The position numbers and the translations under genes were made by a program. From Sphingomonadales bacterium (GTDB taxonomy: Bacteria; Pseudomonadota; Alphaproteobacteria; Sphingomonadales; Sphingomonadaceae): a DNA stretch of 63,154 nt. Of this stretch, positions 35,787-44,825 are shown one piece after another. The stretch lies in NCBI GenBank assembly GCA_025356275.1, contig JANXUK010000129.1, positions 1 to 63,154 of the forward strand, given 5' to 3'. Every line of letters begins with the position of its first letter. Positions within the stretch are counted from its first letter, which is position 1. The notes below the pieces were generated by a model. That model ran no database searches, was not told the origin of the DNA, and worked only from the letters and a program-made list of their open reading frames with translations.

Positions 35787-36976
35787 GCCAGCAAGCTGTC
35801 GTATATCGCGCGATAGGCAGCCGCGCCTGTCTCGACCGAAAAGTGCCGCAACGCCAGATCGCGGCAATGCGTCGCCGTCCCGGCCCGGTCGCACAGCGCC
35901 AGCAGCCGATCCACCGCCGCCTCCCGCGCCTCCGCCGTGAACTCCGCCAGAGCCACGCCGCCACCTTCGCGCTCAAGGATAAATTCCATATCCCCAACCC
36001 CGACATTGCCGAGGCACGGCACCCCGCAGCCGAGATATTCGGCCAGCTTGGTGGGCGCACTGGCGATCTTGGATGGCACCGGGCGGATGATCGCCGCCCC
36101 GGCATCCATCCGCCGGATCAGCGCGGGCACGTCGGCGTGATCGGCGGCGGTGATCTCCAACGCATCGGCCGCAATCCCCGCCGCCGCCGCCATCGCGCGC
36201 ACCTTCGCTTGCTCGTGCCGGTTGACCACCAGCAGCCGTGCACCGGGGCGCTTCGCCGCAATCAGTGCAAAACAGGCCAGCACCTCATCGAACATATACC
36301 AGGTGCCGATCGAGCCGAGATACCCCAGCGTGAACGGGCCTTTGGTGGCCTTAGCCGGGCTGAACCGCGCCAGATCGGCGCAGGTGGGGATCACGGTGAT
36401 CGGCGCCAAATGCTCCGCCCGCCGCTCCGCCAGCGCCAGCACCGACGGCAGCGAGGCCCGCGTCAGGGTGACAATCGCATCCGCCCCGCGCAGCACAACC
36501 CGCTCCAACCGCCGCACCACCCGGTATATCCGCGAAGCAGCCGGCCAGATCCCGCCATCAACGCGCTCCTCCGCCCACAGCCCACGCATATCGAACAGCA
36601 GCCGCGCGCCGGTCAACAGCTTGACGATCAGGCCGATCAAGGCCGGAATGTCGCTGCGCGCATGGACGATCCGCGCATTGTGCCGCGCCGCCAGCCACAG
36701 GCACAGCAGCGTGCCGGCACATAGATCGTACAGCGTCGCCGGCAACGTCGGTGTCTTGTGATAGGCCAACGGATGCCACACGATCCCCGCCGCCGTCAGC
36801 CGCGCCCGCAACGCATCGCGCCGCGCCACATCGCGCCAATCAGCGGGCTTCTCATAGCTGACCAGATGGAATGTGGCACCACCACTCAGTCGCTCCAGAT
36901 AGGCGATTACCTGGCTCTGCCCCAGCGGCTCCAGCATCCCGTCATAGCTGATATAGAGCACCGCCGGCCCGGGCAT
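35783..36976 (-). CDS. Glycosyltransferase family 4
   Basis: A 397-residue GT-B enzyme. LYISYDGMLEPLGQSQVIAY is a start seen in GT4 proteins of exopolysaccharide clusters, RSDIPALIG and FDMRGLWAEER follow, and LGYLGSIGTWYMFDE opens the donor domain. SAPTKLAEYLGCGVPCLG is the nucleotide-sugar site. ATG at 36976 overlaps the upstream methyltransferase stop by one base (TGATG). The longer upstream frame lies inside that gene and is not used. Confidence 0.85.
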   Translation of the reverse strand: MPGPAVLYISYDGMLEPLGQSQVIAYLERLSGGATFHLVSYEKPADWRDVARRDALRARLTAAGIVWHPLAYHKTPTLPATLYDLCAGTLLCLWLAARHNARIVHARSDIPALIGLIVKLLTGARLLFDMRGLWAEERVDGGIWPAASRIYRVVRRLERVVLRGADAIVTLTRASLPSVLALAERRAEHLAPITVIPTCADLARFSPAKATKGPFTLGYLGSIGTWYMFDEVLACFALIAAKRPGARLLVVNRHEQAKVRAMAAAAGIAADALEITAADHADVPALIRRMDAGAAIIRPVPSKIASAPTKLAEYLGCGVPCLGNVGVGDMEFILEREGGGVALAEFTAEAREAAVDRLLALCDRAGTATHCRDLALRHFSVETGAAAYRAIYDSLLA

Positions 36977-37881
36977 CAGCCAGCCCCGGCCCGCGTGCCC
37001 ACCGCGACCCAGAACGGCACCTCGTCGGAAAACCGCACGTTTTCCAGGCCGGCTGCGGCCATCATCGCGGCAATCTGCGCGCGGGTAAACCGCTGCTCCA
37101 GCCGCGTGCCCAGCCGGTCCAGCGCATCGGTGCGCATCGTATAGAAACTGGTCGAGCGATAGCTGGACAGCGGCCAATTGCCCACCGCCATCCCCGCCGC
37201 CTCGCCCAGCGCCGCGCCCCGCGCCAGCGGCCAATAGGCCAGCGCCGCGATCCCGCTGGTCACCGCCTTGCGCAGGCCGAACGGCAGTCGGCTGATCCCG
37301 CGCCGCGCCAGATCGCTCGCCCGCCAGATCGCGCGAAACCACAGCGGCCGGTTGTCGAACGCATAATAGAGGTACACCAGAAACGGCGCCCCCGGCTTCA
37401 GCCGCGACACGCAGGCCGCCAAGGCCGCCGCCGTATCGGGAATATGGTGCAGCACGCCCAAGGAGTAGCCGAAATCCTGGCTGCCCGGCGCCAAGGGAAT
37501 TTCTGACACGCCGGCATGGTGGAACCGCGCCGCGCCGCTGCCGGCCAGTCGCCGCCGCGCCACGTCCAGCGCCTGCGCCGAGGCGTCAATGCAATGCAGC
37601 GTGCCCACCCGCTCCGCCACGCCCGCCGCCCAGCGCCCCGATCCGCAGCCGAGATCGAAACCCTCCGCCCCGGCGGGCAGGCTGTCCCACGGGAATATCG
37701 CAAAATACCGCTCGAACAGCGCGCGCCATTCGGCAGGATCGAGCGCGGTCTGATCGAATGCGGCCCATTCCTCACCAAACCCGGCCACCGTCAACGGATC
37801 GATATTGGCCGGCATGTCAGACGAGCGTATGTCAGAAGGATTGGGGCATGACGCCTGTGGGGGGACCTCTGTCGGGTGCAT
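36976..37881 (-). CDS. Class I SAM-dependent methyltransferase (Methyltransf_11 type)
   Basis: A 301-residue protein. EGFDLGCGSGRWAAGVA near residue 73 is motif I and LHCIDASAQAL motif II; FGYSLGVLHHIPDTAAAL is the post-motif. It heads the coupled minus-strand set running down to the CheR-like methyltransferase. An ATG 22 codons in (MPANIDPL) is a possible alternative start. The 232-base gap to the divergent sugar-phosphate transferase gene shows no clear promoter. Confidence 0.8.
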   Translation of the reverse strand: MHPTEVPPQASCPNPSDIRSSDMPANIDPLTVAGFGEEWAAFDQTALDPAEWRALFERYFAIFPWDSLPAGAEGFDLGCGSGRWAAGVAERVGTLHCIDASAQALDVARRRLAGSGAARFHHAGVSEIPLAPGSQDFGYSLGVLHHIPDTAAALAACVSRLKPGAPFLVYLYYAFDNRPLWFRAIWRASDLARRGISRLPFGLRKAVTSGIAALAYWPLARGAALGEAAGMAVGNWPLSSYRSTSFYTMRTDALDRLGTRLEQRFTRAQIAAMMAAAGLENVRFSDEVPFWVAVGTRAGAG

Positions 37882-38113
37882 TATTCACTCTGCCAGCGGC
37901 GCGATAGGGCCAAGGCGGCGCTGATAGCGCCCGCCAAGCCGCTTTGCAAAAACAATAAGTTCACTTGCGCAGAAGATTTGGCACCGCTGTGGCGGCGAAC
38001 CCCGCCAAATTGCGGATTGCGAAAAACGGCCTCCTCGCATAGGAGCTGCGACCAAGAAACCGCAGGCTCCGGACCCGTCCACGCCGCCGCGGCGCACAGA
38101 ATTCTGGAAGTCG

Positions 38114-39388
38114 ATGCCCAACGACCTGCGCTTCTACCGGCGGAGCCACTGGCGAAGCCCCCTTTTCCAGCTGTTGCTGGGCGTGCTGGTATGCGTGGCG
38201 TTTCCGCTTATCGTCGAGACGCTGAACCTGCCGCAAAGCTGGCACGAGCCGGAGGCGCGGCACACCGCAGTCGCCTCGCTCTGCGCGCTGCTGCTGGGGT
38301 TTCTGCTCCACCGTAACGTCGGGCAATTGCCGGGGACGCAGGAAAGCTCGGGGATCATGCCCAGCTATCTGATATCCTTCGGCATCGCGCTAACCGCGAT
38401 CCTGCTGATGCGGATATCCTATTCGCGCGGCATCCTGATCCTGGGTTTCCTGCTGACGATTACGTGGTTTTTCCTGATGTATGTCGTGACCCAGCGCCGC
38501 ACCAACCTGTCGCTGGGCATCGTGCGCGGCGGCAATGTCGATATGTTCGACGATATGCAGGGGGTGGAGACGCGCGACCTGAAGCTCGGCGAATGGCCCC
38601 AGGATATCGACGCGGTCGCCGCCGATTTCCGGCAGGATCATTCGGATGCGTGGCAGGCGCGGCTGGCCGATTTCGTGCTGGCGGGCATCCCGGTCTATCA
38701 TTCCAAGGAGTTGTGCGAATCGCTGACCGGCCGCACCGAGCTTGAGCATCTCTCGGAGAATGATTTCGGCGCGCTGGGCCCGCAATCCTCGCTGCTGTTC
38801 ACCAAATCGCTGATCGACCGGACCGTGGCGCTGCCCGCGCTGCTGTTCCTGCTGCCGCTGTTAGTGGTGGCGGGGCTGGCGATCCGGTTCGATTCGCGGG
38901 GGCCGGCGCTGTTTCGCCAGCCGCGCGTCGGGTATCGCGGCAAGGCGTTCACAGTGTACAAATTCCGCACCATGGTCACCGAAAAGCCGGCCACGCAATC
39001 CGCTGATATCGGACGCTTTATGACGCGCGAAAACGATCAGCGCATCACAAAACTGGGCGCTCTGCTGCGCCGCAGCCGGATCGACGAGCTGCCCCAGATC
39101 ATCAACATCCTGCGCGGCGAGATGAGCTGGATCGGGCCCCGGCCAGAGGCGGCGGCGCTGTCCGAATGGTATCAGGAATCGATCCCGTTCTATCGCTACC
39201 GCTATGTCGTGCGCCCCGGCATCACCGGCTGGGCGCAGGTGAATCAGGGGCATGTGACCTCGGTTTCGGACGTAACCACCAAACTTCAGTTCGATTTCTA
39301 TTATATACGTAACTTTTCGCTATGGCTCGATCTGCTAATCGTCGCCAAGACGATCAAGACTATGCTGACGGGGTTCGGGCACCGATGA
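38114..39388 (+). CDS. Polyprenyl-phosphate sugar-1-phosphate transferase (initiating enzyme of exopolysaccharide synthesis)
   Basis: A 424-residue inner-membrane protein that would load the first sugar phosphate on undecaprenyl phosphate. Four hydrophobic segments occupy roughly residues 15-125. A further helix at about residues 238-258 leads into the Bac_transf catalytic domain. That domain carries LFRQPRVGYRGKAFTVYKFR, DELPQIINILRGEMSWIGPR and the end motif RPGITGWAQVNQG. It overlaps the following dehydrogenase gene by 4 bases (ATGA, 39385-39388). Which sugar it uses is not visible. Confidence 0.9.
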   Translation: MPNDLRFYRRSHWRSPLFQLLLGVLVCVAFPLIVETLNLPQSWHEPEARHTAVASLCALLLGFLLHRNVGQLPGTQESSGIMPSYLISFGIALTAILLMRISYSRGILILGFLLTITWFFLMYVVTQRRTNLSLGIVRGGNVDMFDDMQGVETRDLKLGEWPQDIDAVAADFRQDHSDAWQARLADFVLAGIPVYHSKELCESLTGRTELEHLSENDFGALGPQSSLLFTKSLIDRTVALPALLFLLPLLVVAGLAIRFDSRGPALFRQPRVGYRGKAFTVYKFRTMVTEKPATQSADIGRFMTRENDQRITKLGALLRRSRIDELPQIINILRGEMSWIGPRPEAAALSEWYQESIPFYRYRYVVRPGITGWAQVNQGHVTSVSDVTTKLQFDFYYIRNFSLWLDLLIVAKTIKTMLTGFGHR

Positions 39389-40662
39389 CCAATGCGAAAC
39401 AGGATATCCGCGTAATCGTGGTGGGGCTGGGCTATGTCGGGTTGCCGTTGGCGGTGGTTCTGGCGGGCAAGTTCGATACCATCGGCCTCGACGTGAACCA
39501 GAAACGTATCGCCGAGCTGGAAACCGGCCACGACCGCACCGGCGAAATTAACGCCGAGCGGATGAAGGCCAGTACCCTCACCCTGACCGGCGATCCCGCC
39601 GCCTGCCCGCCGGCCGATTTCTACATCGTCACTGTGCCCACCCCGATCGACGCCGCGAACCGCCCCGATCTCGGTATGGTCGAGGCGGCCAGCCGCACCG
39701 TCGCCGCGATGCTGCCCGCCGCGCGCGCGGACGGACGCGTGCCGGTGGTGGTGTACGAAAGCACCGTATACCCCGGCGTTACCGAGGATATTTGCGCGCC
39801 GATCCTTGAGGCTGGATCGGGGCTCGTCTGTGGGCGCGATTTCTTCCTCGGCTACAGCCCGGAGCGCATCAATCCCGGCGACCGTGAGCATACGGTGGAC
39901 AAGATCACCAAGGTCGTCTCGGGCCAGACCCCCGAAATCCTCGAACGGGTCGCGGCCCTATATGGCGCGATCACCACCGGCGGCGTGTTCCGCGCCGCCT
40001 CGATCAAGGCCGCAGAGGCCGCCAAAGTCATCGAAAACGCCCAGCGCGACATCAACATCGCCTTTATGAACGAGATCGCGCAGATTTTTGCCGGGCTCGA
40101 CATTTCGGTATGGGACGTGCTGGCGGCGGCCCGCACCAAGTGGAACTTCCTGCCCTTCGCGCCGGGTCTGGTTGGGGGGCATTGCATCGGGGTGGACCCG
40201 TATTATCTCTCACACCGCGCGCAGCAATTGGGCATCGACCCGCGCGTGATCCTCGCGGGGCGCGGCATCAATGATGCAATGGCGGGCTGGGTGGCAAAGC
40301 AATTGCACAGCGCGCGCGGCGATAAGCCGGGCAGCGTGCTGATGCTGGGCCTGACCTTCAAGGAGGACATCCCCGACCTGCGCAATTCCAAGGTCGCCGA
40401 TCTGATCACCGCGCTGGGCCGGCTGGGGCACGGCGTGCGCGTCCACGATCCGCACGCCGATACGGCCGAGGCGATGCACGAATATGGCATCCCGGTGGTC
40501 GCCGATGCGCTGTCGCAGACGTATGATATGGTTGTGCTGGCGGTGCCGCATGCCGAATATCTGGCGATGGGCGGCGCCGATCTGCGGGGCCGGCTCAATC
40601 CGGGCGGCACTCTGGCTGATCTGAAGGGCGTGCTGGGCAAAGCTGCCGACTGGACGTTATAG
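39385..40662 (+). CDS. Nucleotide-sugar dehydrogenase (TviB/WbpO-like)
   Basis: A 425-residue UDP-glucose/GDP-mannose dehydrogenase-family enzyme that oxidises C6 of a UDP-sugar to a carboxylate in two steps. VIVVGLGYVGLPLAVVLAG is the NAD site, YESTVYPGVTEDIC and EAAKVIENAQRDINIAFMNE are family motifs, and the catalytic cysteine is in GGHCIGVDPYYL. Similarity in layout is highest to the UDP-GlcNAc dehydrogenases TviB and WbpO. The partner epimerase (TviC-like) is not in the window. It would supply a uronic acid to the polymer, which asnB might amidate. Confidence 0.87.
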   Translation: MTNAKQDIRVIVVGLGYVGLPLAVVLAGKFDTIGLDVNQKRIAELETGHDRTGEINAERMKASTLTLTGDPAACPPADFYIVTVPTPIDAANRPDLGMVEAASRTVAAMLPAARADGRVPVVVYESTVYPGVTEDICAPILEAGSGLVCGRDFFLGYSPERINPGDREHTVDKITKVVSGQTPEILERVAALYGAITTGGVFRAASIKAAEAAKVIENAQRDINIAFMNEIAQIFAGLDISVWDVLAAARTKWNFLPFAPGLVGGHCIGVDPYYLSHRAQQLGIDPRVILAGRGINDAMAGWVAKQLHSARGDKPGSVLMLGLTFKEDIPDLRNSKVADLITALGRLGHGVRVHDPHADTAEAMHEYGIPVVADALSQTYDMVVLAVPHAEYLAMGGADLRGRLNPGGTLADLKGVLGKAADWTL

Positions 40663-40732
40663 GTTCGCCGCGCGAATTGGGGCTCCCGTTTTCGGCGTGT
40701 TACTATAGAGCCGCTGAGATCATGCGCACCGT

Positions 40733-40803
40733 CATCGTCATTGCGAGCCTAGCGAAGCAACCCGGCAGCCGCGCCCGGGCCTCGGGTTGCCACGCCATGA
40801 TCG
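40733..40803. repeat. REP-like dispersed sequence upstream of the B2 gene
   Basis: CGTCATTGCGAGCCTAGCGA followed by AGCAACCC closely resembles the CGTCATTGCGAGC-GAAGCGAAGCAA motif found many times in sphingomonad genomes, usually as a palindrome. Only one arm is clear here; CTCGGGTTGCCACGCC may be a worn second arm. A 37-codon frame through it is rejected as a gene. Confidence 0.5.
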
Positions 40804-40831
40804 CCACGGCCGTCCGCGCGCCGCGCATCGC

Positions 40832-41326
40832 ATGAGCGCGGTCGCCGCCCAGACCCGATCCGCCCGCCGAAGCTGGCAGGACCGTGCCGCCTTCGCCGCG
40901 GCGCTGGCGGCGATGCTGCTGGCGGCGCCGGCCTTGCGGGTGATCCCGATCCGTTATCTGCTGGCACCGCTGGGGCGGCAAATCGGCGCGGTCGCCTGCG
41001 CGCCGCTGACCAACCGGCGGCAATGGTATCGCGCGCGGCTGATCCGGCGGTCGATCGCGCGCGCCGCCAAAGTCACGCCGTTGCGCAACAATTGCCTGCC
41101 CCAGGCGCTGGCCGGCGCGCTGCTGTGCCGGATACTGCGCGTGCCGGCGGCGGCGCATCTGGGGGTCCGGCTGGAGCCTGATGGCGAACTTGCCGCGCAT
41201 GCGTGGCTCTGCGCCGGGCCGGTAGCGATCACCGGCGGCAGCGGTTTTGACGAATACACGGCTGTCGCCTGCTTCCTCAGCCCCGTCGCAGCCACCGCCG
41301 AAACCGCATATGCTCCATATGGCTGA
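40832..41326 (+). CDS. Stand-alone lasso-peptide biosynthesis B2-type protease (transglutaminase-like)
   Basis: A 164-residue protein of the Transglut_core3 (PF13471) type. It starts at the ATG at 40832; residues 20-52 are hydrophobic, and the catalytic core follows. The cysteine protease triad is visible as C88 (NNCLPQALAG), H123 (LAAHAWL) and D140 (GFDEYTAV). In lasso systems this protein removes the leader from the precursor and normally needs an RRE partner (B1), which is not seen nearby. The stop codon lies 6 bases inside the ABC transporter gene, so both are co-translated. The alternative is a role in processing another peptide or amide linked to the polysaccharide. Confidence 0.8.
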   Translation: MSAVAAQTRSARRSWQDRAAFAAALAAMLLAAPALRVIPIRYLLAPLGRQIGAVACAPLTNRRQWYRARLIRRSIARAAKVTPLRNNCLPQALAGALLCRILRVPAAAHLGVRLEPDGELAAHAWLCAGPVAITGGSGFDEYTAVACFLSPVAATAETAYAPYG

Positions 41327-43082
41327 GCCCGCTGCCGAGCCGATGGCCCCGGCGATGCGCGCCTATCTCGCGTCGCTGCTGGCGATGGGGGGCGGGCGGA
41401 TCGCGCGGCTAGGCACGCTGGTGGTGATCGGTGCGCTGGTCGAGGGGTTTGGCATCATGCTGATCGTGCCGTTGCTCGGGCTGGTGTTTGCGGGCGGTTC
41501 GGCGCGGGGAGAAATGGGCGGCCGGTTGGGAGCGATCACCCGGCCACTCCTTGCCCATTTCGGGCGCGGCTGGGGGCTGGCGGTGTTGCTCGCGCTGTTT
41601 TGCCTGCTGGCGATAACGCGCGGTGCGGTGCTGTGGCGGCGCGACCTGGGGCTGATGACGCTGTCCAGTGAGCTGGTTGATCGCTGGCGCGGGCGGATGA
41701 TCAGCGCGCTGGCCAGGGCCAGCTGGCGCCGTTCGCGGGAGCTGTCGCGCGGCCATGTCGAGTTTTCGATCAACAGCGATGTCAGCCGTTTAGCCATGGG
41801 CAGCGACCGCATCCTGCGCGGCATCGTCGCGGCGATTCAGCTGGTGGTGCAGGTCGGCGTGGCGATTGCCCTGTCGCCCACGCTGGCGCTTGCGGCGCTG
41901 GTGCTGCTGTTGCCGGCCATCCCGATCGGGCTTAGAATGATGCGCGCCGCGCACCGTTTCGGCGGCGATCTGACCCGGCAGGGCGGGCGCCGTCACAACG
42001 CCCTTACCGAGTTTATGGCCGGGCTTAAGTTGGCCAAGGCGCATGATGCGCAGGGGCGCTATGCCGACGAATTCACCGCGCTCAGCACCGCGATGCGTCA
42101 GCGCACGATCGCGTTCAGCAGCGCGCAGATGCGAGGGGCCCAGGCCTATCAGATCGTCGCCGCGCTGCTGGCGGTAGTGGTGTTGATGGTGGGCATGCTG
42201 TGGCTGCACCTGCCCCCGGCGGTAACCTCCGCGGTACTGCTGCTGTTCGCGCGGCTGCCCGCGCCGGTGATGCTGCTGGCGCAGGGCGGGCAGGCGCTGG
42301 GCACCATGCTGCCCGCTGTCAGCAACCTGGTCGCGCTGGAAAGCGATCTGACGCAGGACACCCCCGCCCCGTCCCCACCCACCGCCACCGCCGCCAATAC
42401 TGCGCCGCTGACCACCGGGCCTGCCGCGCTGCGCCTGTCGGGGATCAGCTTTCGTCACCATCCCCAAGGCGCGCCGGTGTTGCAAGACATCGATCTGACG
42501 CTGGGCGCGGGCGAGGTCGCGGCGCTGATCGGCGTATCGGGTGGCGGCAAGACCACGCTCGCCGACATCATGATCGGCCTGACCGCGCCCGACACCGGCA
42601 CGCTGTCCATCGACGGCGACGTGGTCACCGGGCCCGAGGCATTGGCCCGCTGGCGCCGCCAGATCGGTTATGTGCCGCAGGACCCGTTCCTGTTCGACGA
42701 CACATTGCGCGCCAACCTGACCTGGGCCGCCCCCGATGCGGGCGACGATGCGCTGTGGCAAGCGCTCACCGCCGCCGAGGCCGATGGCTTTGTGCGCGCC
42801 ATGCCCGAGGGCCTGTCCACCCGCGCCGGCGATCGCGGCTCGCGCCTGTCGGGCGGCGAGCGTCAGCGGATCTGTCTGGCCCGCGCACTGCTGCGCCGGC
42901 CCCGCCTGCTGGTGCTGGATGAGGCGACCAGCGCGCTGGATGCGGAAGTCGAGGGTCGGCTGCTGGAGACGCTGGCCCGGCTGCGCGGCGCGACCACGAT
43001 GGTGATGATTACCCACCGCCTTCCCGTCAGCTTCGCCGTCGATCAGGTCTGGCGGCTCGAAAACGGGCGGATCGCCAGATGA
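41319..43082 (+). CDS. ABC transporter, fused membrane and ATPase domains
   Basis: A 587-residue half-transporter exporter that would act as a homodimer in the inner membrane. Six helices fill roughly residues 20-320. The ATPase has Walker A GVSGGGKTT, Q-loop YVPQDPFLFDD, signature LSGGERQR, Walker B LLVLDEATSALD and H-loop THR. The linker is Pro/Ala/Thr-rich near residue 350. It overlaps the B2-type gene by 8 bases and the nucleotidyltransferase by 4, and fits the D position of a lasso cluster or a lipid/peptide exporter. Upstream ATG at 41310 is an alternative start. Confidence 0.88.
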   Translation: MAEPAAEPMAPAMRAYLASLLAMGGGRIARLGTLVVIGALVEGFGIMLIVPLLGLVFAGGSARGEMGGRLGAITRPLLAHFGRGWGLAVLLALFCLLAITRGAVLWRRDLGLMTLSSELVDRWRGRMISALARASWRRSRELSRGHVEFSINSDVSRLAMGSDRILRGIVAAIQLVVQVGVAIALSPTLALAALVLLLPAIPIGLRMMRAAHRFGGDLTRQGGRRHNALTEFMAGLKLAKAHDAQGRYADEFTALSTAMRQRTIAFSSAQMRGAQAYQIVAALLAVVVLMVGMLWLHLPPAVTSAVLLLFARLPAPVMLLAQGGQALGTMLPAVSNLVALESDLTQDTPAPSPPTATAANTAPLTTGPAALRLSGISFRHHPQGAPVLQDIDLTLGAGEVAALIGVSGGGKTTLADIMIGLTAPDTGTLSIDGDVVTGPEALARWRRQIGYVPQDPFLFDDTLRANLTWAAPDAGDDALWQALTAAEADGFVRAMPEGLSTRAGDRGSRLSGGERQRICLARALLRRPRLLVLDEATSALDAEVEGRLLETLARLRGATTMVMITHRLPVSFAVDQVWRLENGRIAR

Positions 43083-44311
43083 GCCGCGCGCTGAAACTGA
43101 CTCTGCTGGCGATGGTCTTCCCCCATGGCAGCCATGCGGCGGCACCAGACCCCGCCACGCTGGGCGAGGCCGAGTGGCTGGAGATCGACCGCATGGCGCG
43201 TGAGCACCGCTTGCGCCCGCTGCTGCATGCCAGCGGTGCGGCCGGACGCTGGAACACGCCTGCGCCGATTTGCGCAGCGTGGCAGGCGGCCTATCGCCGG
43301 GCCGCGCTGATCGCGCTGCGCCAACGCGCCGACCTGATCCGCATCGCGCGCCTGCTGGACGGGGCGGGGATCGCCGGCAGCGCGCTGAAGGGCGGCAGTT
43401 TCGTATGGGAAGCGTGGTTCGATCCGGCGCTGCGCCCGATGCGCGATCTCGATATCCTGCTCGGCGAGGCCGACGCCAACCGCGCCTATCACCTGCTGCG
43501 CGAGGCGGGGTATCGCGGCCCCGAGAACCCGGAACTGGATGGCGAAAAGCACTTGCCGGCGCTGTTTGGCGGCGCGCCTGGGCAGGCGGTGGAGTTGCAC
43601 CTGTACCTGTTCGCCACCTACGCCCCGGCGCAGGCTTTGCGCGAAGCGGCATTCCGTGCGGCGGCCACCGCACAGCCCCGCGTGCTGGCGGGCATCGGGC
43701 CAGGCGCGATCACCGGCTTTTCGGCCACTGCCACGCTGATCCATATCATCATCCACGCGGTGCTCGATCACAAGCTCAACAATGGCCCGCTGCTGCTGCT
43801 CGATCTGGAGGAATTGATCGCGCATGGCGAGATCGACTGGGCGGAGTTCTGGCAGATGGCCGCATCGATCGGCGCGGTGCGGTCGTGCCAATTGGCGCTG
43901 GCGCTGGCGCAGCACTGGCACCGGGGCGAGGCGGCGCTCTGCATCGACTGGCTGGGCCATACGCCCGACCGGCTGAGCGTCGATCTGCTCGACAAGGCCG
44001 GGGCGATGATGCTGATCGCGATGGAGCAGCGCAGCGAATTGGGCTGGCCGGCGATGTTATTGGCGGCGCGGCGGGGGGAGCGGCGGGCGTGGCTGCGCGC
44101 GTTCTTGGGTCGCGGTTGGGCCAAATCGCGCGAGCCCGCGCCGGCTGATCGTGATGCCAGCGGCTCGCAGCAACCGGCCGTGGGCGCCGTGCAGTCGCTG
44201 CTGACCGCCGCGCAGACCTCGCTGCAATATTTGCGCACGATGATTGCCGCACCGGGGCGCCGGCATATCGGCGATTCGGTCGCGGTGGCCAACTGGCTTC
44301 AGGGCGAATAA
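43079..44311 (+). CDS. NTP_transf_5-type nucleotidyltransferase
   Basis: A 410-residue protein of the uncharacterised nucleotidyltransferase family PF14907. The signature region ALKGGSFVWEAWFDPALRPM and RDLDILLGEADA carries the D-x-D metal pair, and helical domains surround it. Members occur in lasso-peptide and other RiPP clusters and in some exopolysaccharide loci, where they are thought to attach a nucleotide or nucleotidyl group. The ATG overlaps the transporter stop (ATGA, 43079-43082). The target molecule is unknown. Confidence 0.78.
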   Translation: MSRALKLTLLAMVFPHGSHAAAPDPATLGEAEWLEIDRMAREHRLRPLLHASGAAGRWNTPAPICAAWQAAYRRAALIALRQRADLIRIARLLDGAGIAGSALKGGSFVWEAWFDPALRPMRDLDILLGEADANRAYHLLREAGYRGPENPELDGEKHLPALFGGAPGQAVELHLYLFATYAPAQALREAAFRAAATAQPRVLAGIGPGAITGFSATATLIHIIIHAVLDHKLNNGPLLLLDLEELIAHGEIDWAEFWQMAASIGAVRSCQLALALAQHWHRGEAALCIDWLGHTPDRLSVDLLDKAGAMMLIAMEQRSELGWPAMLLAARRGERRAWLRAFLGRGWAKSREPAPADRDASGSQQPAVGAVQSLLTAAQTSLQYLRTMIAAPGRRHIGDSVAVANWLQGE

Positions 44312-44336
44312 GCGCGGCGGAATCGCGGGCGTCGGC

Positions 44337-44442
44337 TTAGAGCATCGTGCCAAAAGGTGAGTACCGGTTTTTGGCAATAAACGATGCGAAAACAAAGACT
44401 CCAGAGCAAGATTCGATTCTGTTTTATCGCATCTTGCTCTAG
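44337..44442 (-). repeat. 106-bp double-palindrome repeat, copy 1 (inverted)
   Basis: This is the reverse-strand version of the elements at 60757-60862 and 62947-63052. It has the same terminal AGAGCA/TGCTCT inverted ends, the palindrome around GCAAGAT/ATCTTGC, and the central TCTTTGTTTTCGCATCG segment. One arm has diverged (GATTCGATTCT). It lies 26 bases after the nucleotidyltransferase stop. Confidence 0.85.
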
Positions 44443-44510
44443 CCCGGTTCAGCCAGGGATGCGCACCCACGCTCGCCCAAACGCGGCAACCCCGCCGGCC
44501 CAAACGCAAC

Positions 44511-44534
44511 AAGGCCGGCACACTGGCCGGCCTT
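44511..44534 (-). terminator. Hairpin after the small secreted protein gene
   Basis: AAGGCCGG (44511-44518) pairs with CCGGCCTT (44527-44534) around an 8-base loop, 28 bases beyond the stop codon of the minus-strand gene. The following bases (TTGTTG on that strand) are only mildly T-rich. It may end that transcript. Confidence 0.45.
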
Positions 44535-44561
44535 GCGTAGCAAATTACCTGTAATCGGAGA

Positions 44562-44825
44562 TTACGGGCTGGTCGGGGTCGAATGGCTGCTCGACGCACC
44601 AGCAGCAACCGCGCCCAACGCAGCGGCCAGCAGACCAAGCGCCAACCAACCGCCGCCACCGCCACTGTGCGTGGCGGTACCCGCACCGGCAGTGCCACTG
44701 TCGCCATCGGCAACGCTGGCGCCAACACGGCTCGAAACTTCGTGCCGATCGGCAGCGGCGGCAAGCGAAGGCGCAGCGGCCATCAGCGCCGCGCTAGCAA
44801 TCAGCAGAGCCTTTACGATACGCAT
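44562..44825 (-). CDS. Small exported glycine/alanine-rich protein
   Basis: An 87-residue protein of no recognised family. MRIVKALLIASAALMAAAPS, ending AAAA near residue 22, is a signal peptide. A short Gly/Ser/Thr-rich linker (SGTAGAGTATHSGGGGG) leads to one hydrophobic segment (LALGLLAAALGAVAAG) and a Ser/Thr/Pro tail. GGAG lies 8 bases upstream of the ATG at 44825. Similar tiny secreted proteins are frequent in sphingomonads and have no known role. It is divergent from the aminotransferase across 201 bases. Confidence 0.65.
   Translation of the reverse strand: MRIVKALLIASAALMAAAPSLAAAADRHEVSSRVGASVADGDSGTAGAGTATHSGGGGGWLALGLLAAALGAVAAGASSSHSTPTSP

Noticed and set aside
40722..40835. A 37-codon frame overlapping the B2 start by ATGA, considered as the missing lasso precursor
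   Set aside because: It has no acidic residue at all, so no ring-forming Asp/Glu, and most of it is a dispersed REP-like sequence.
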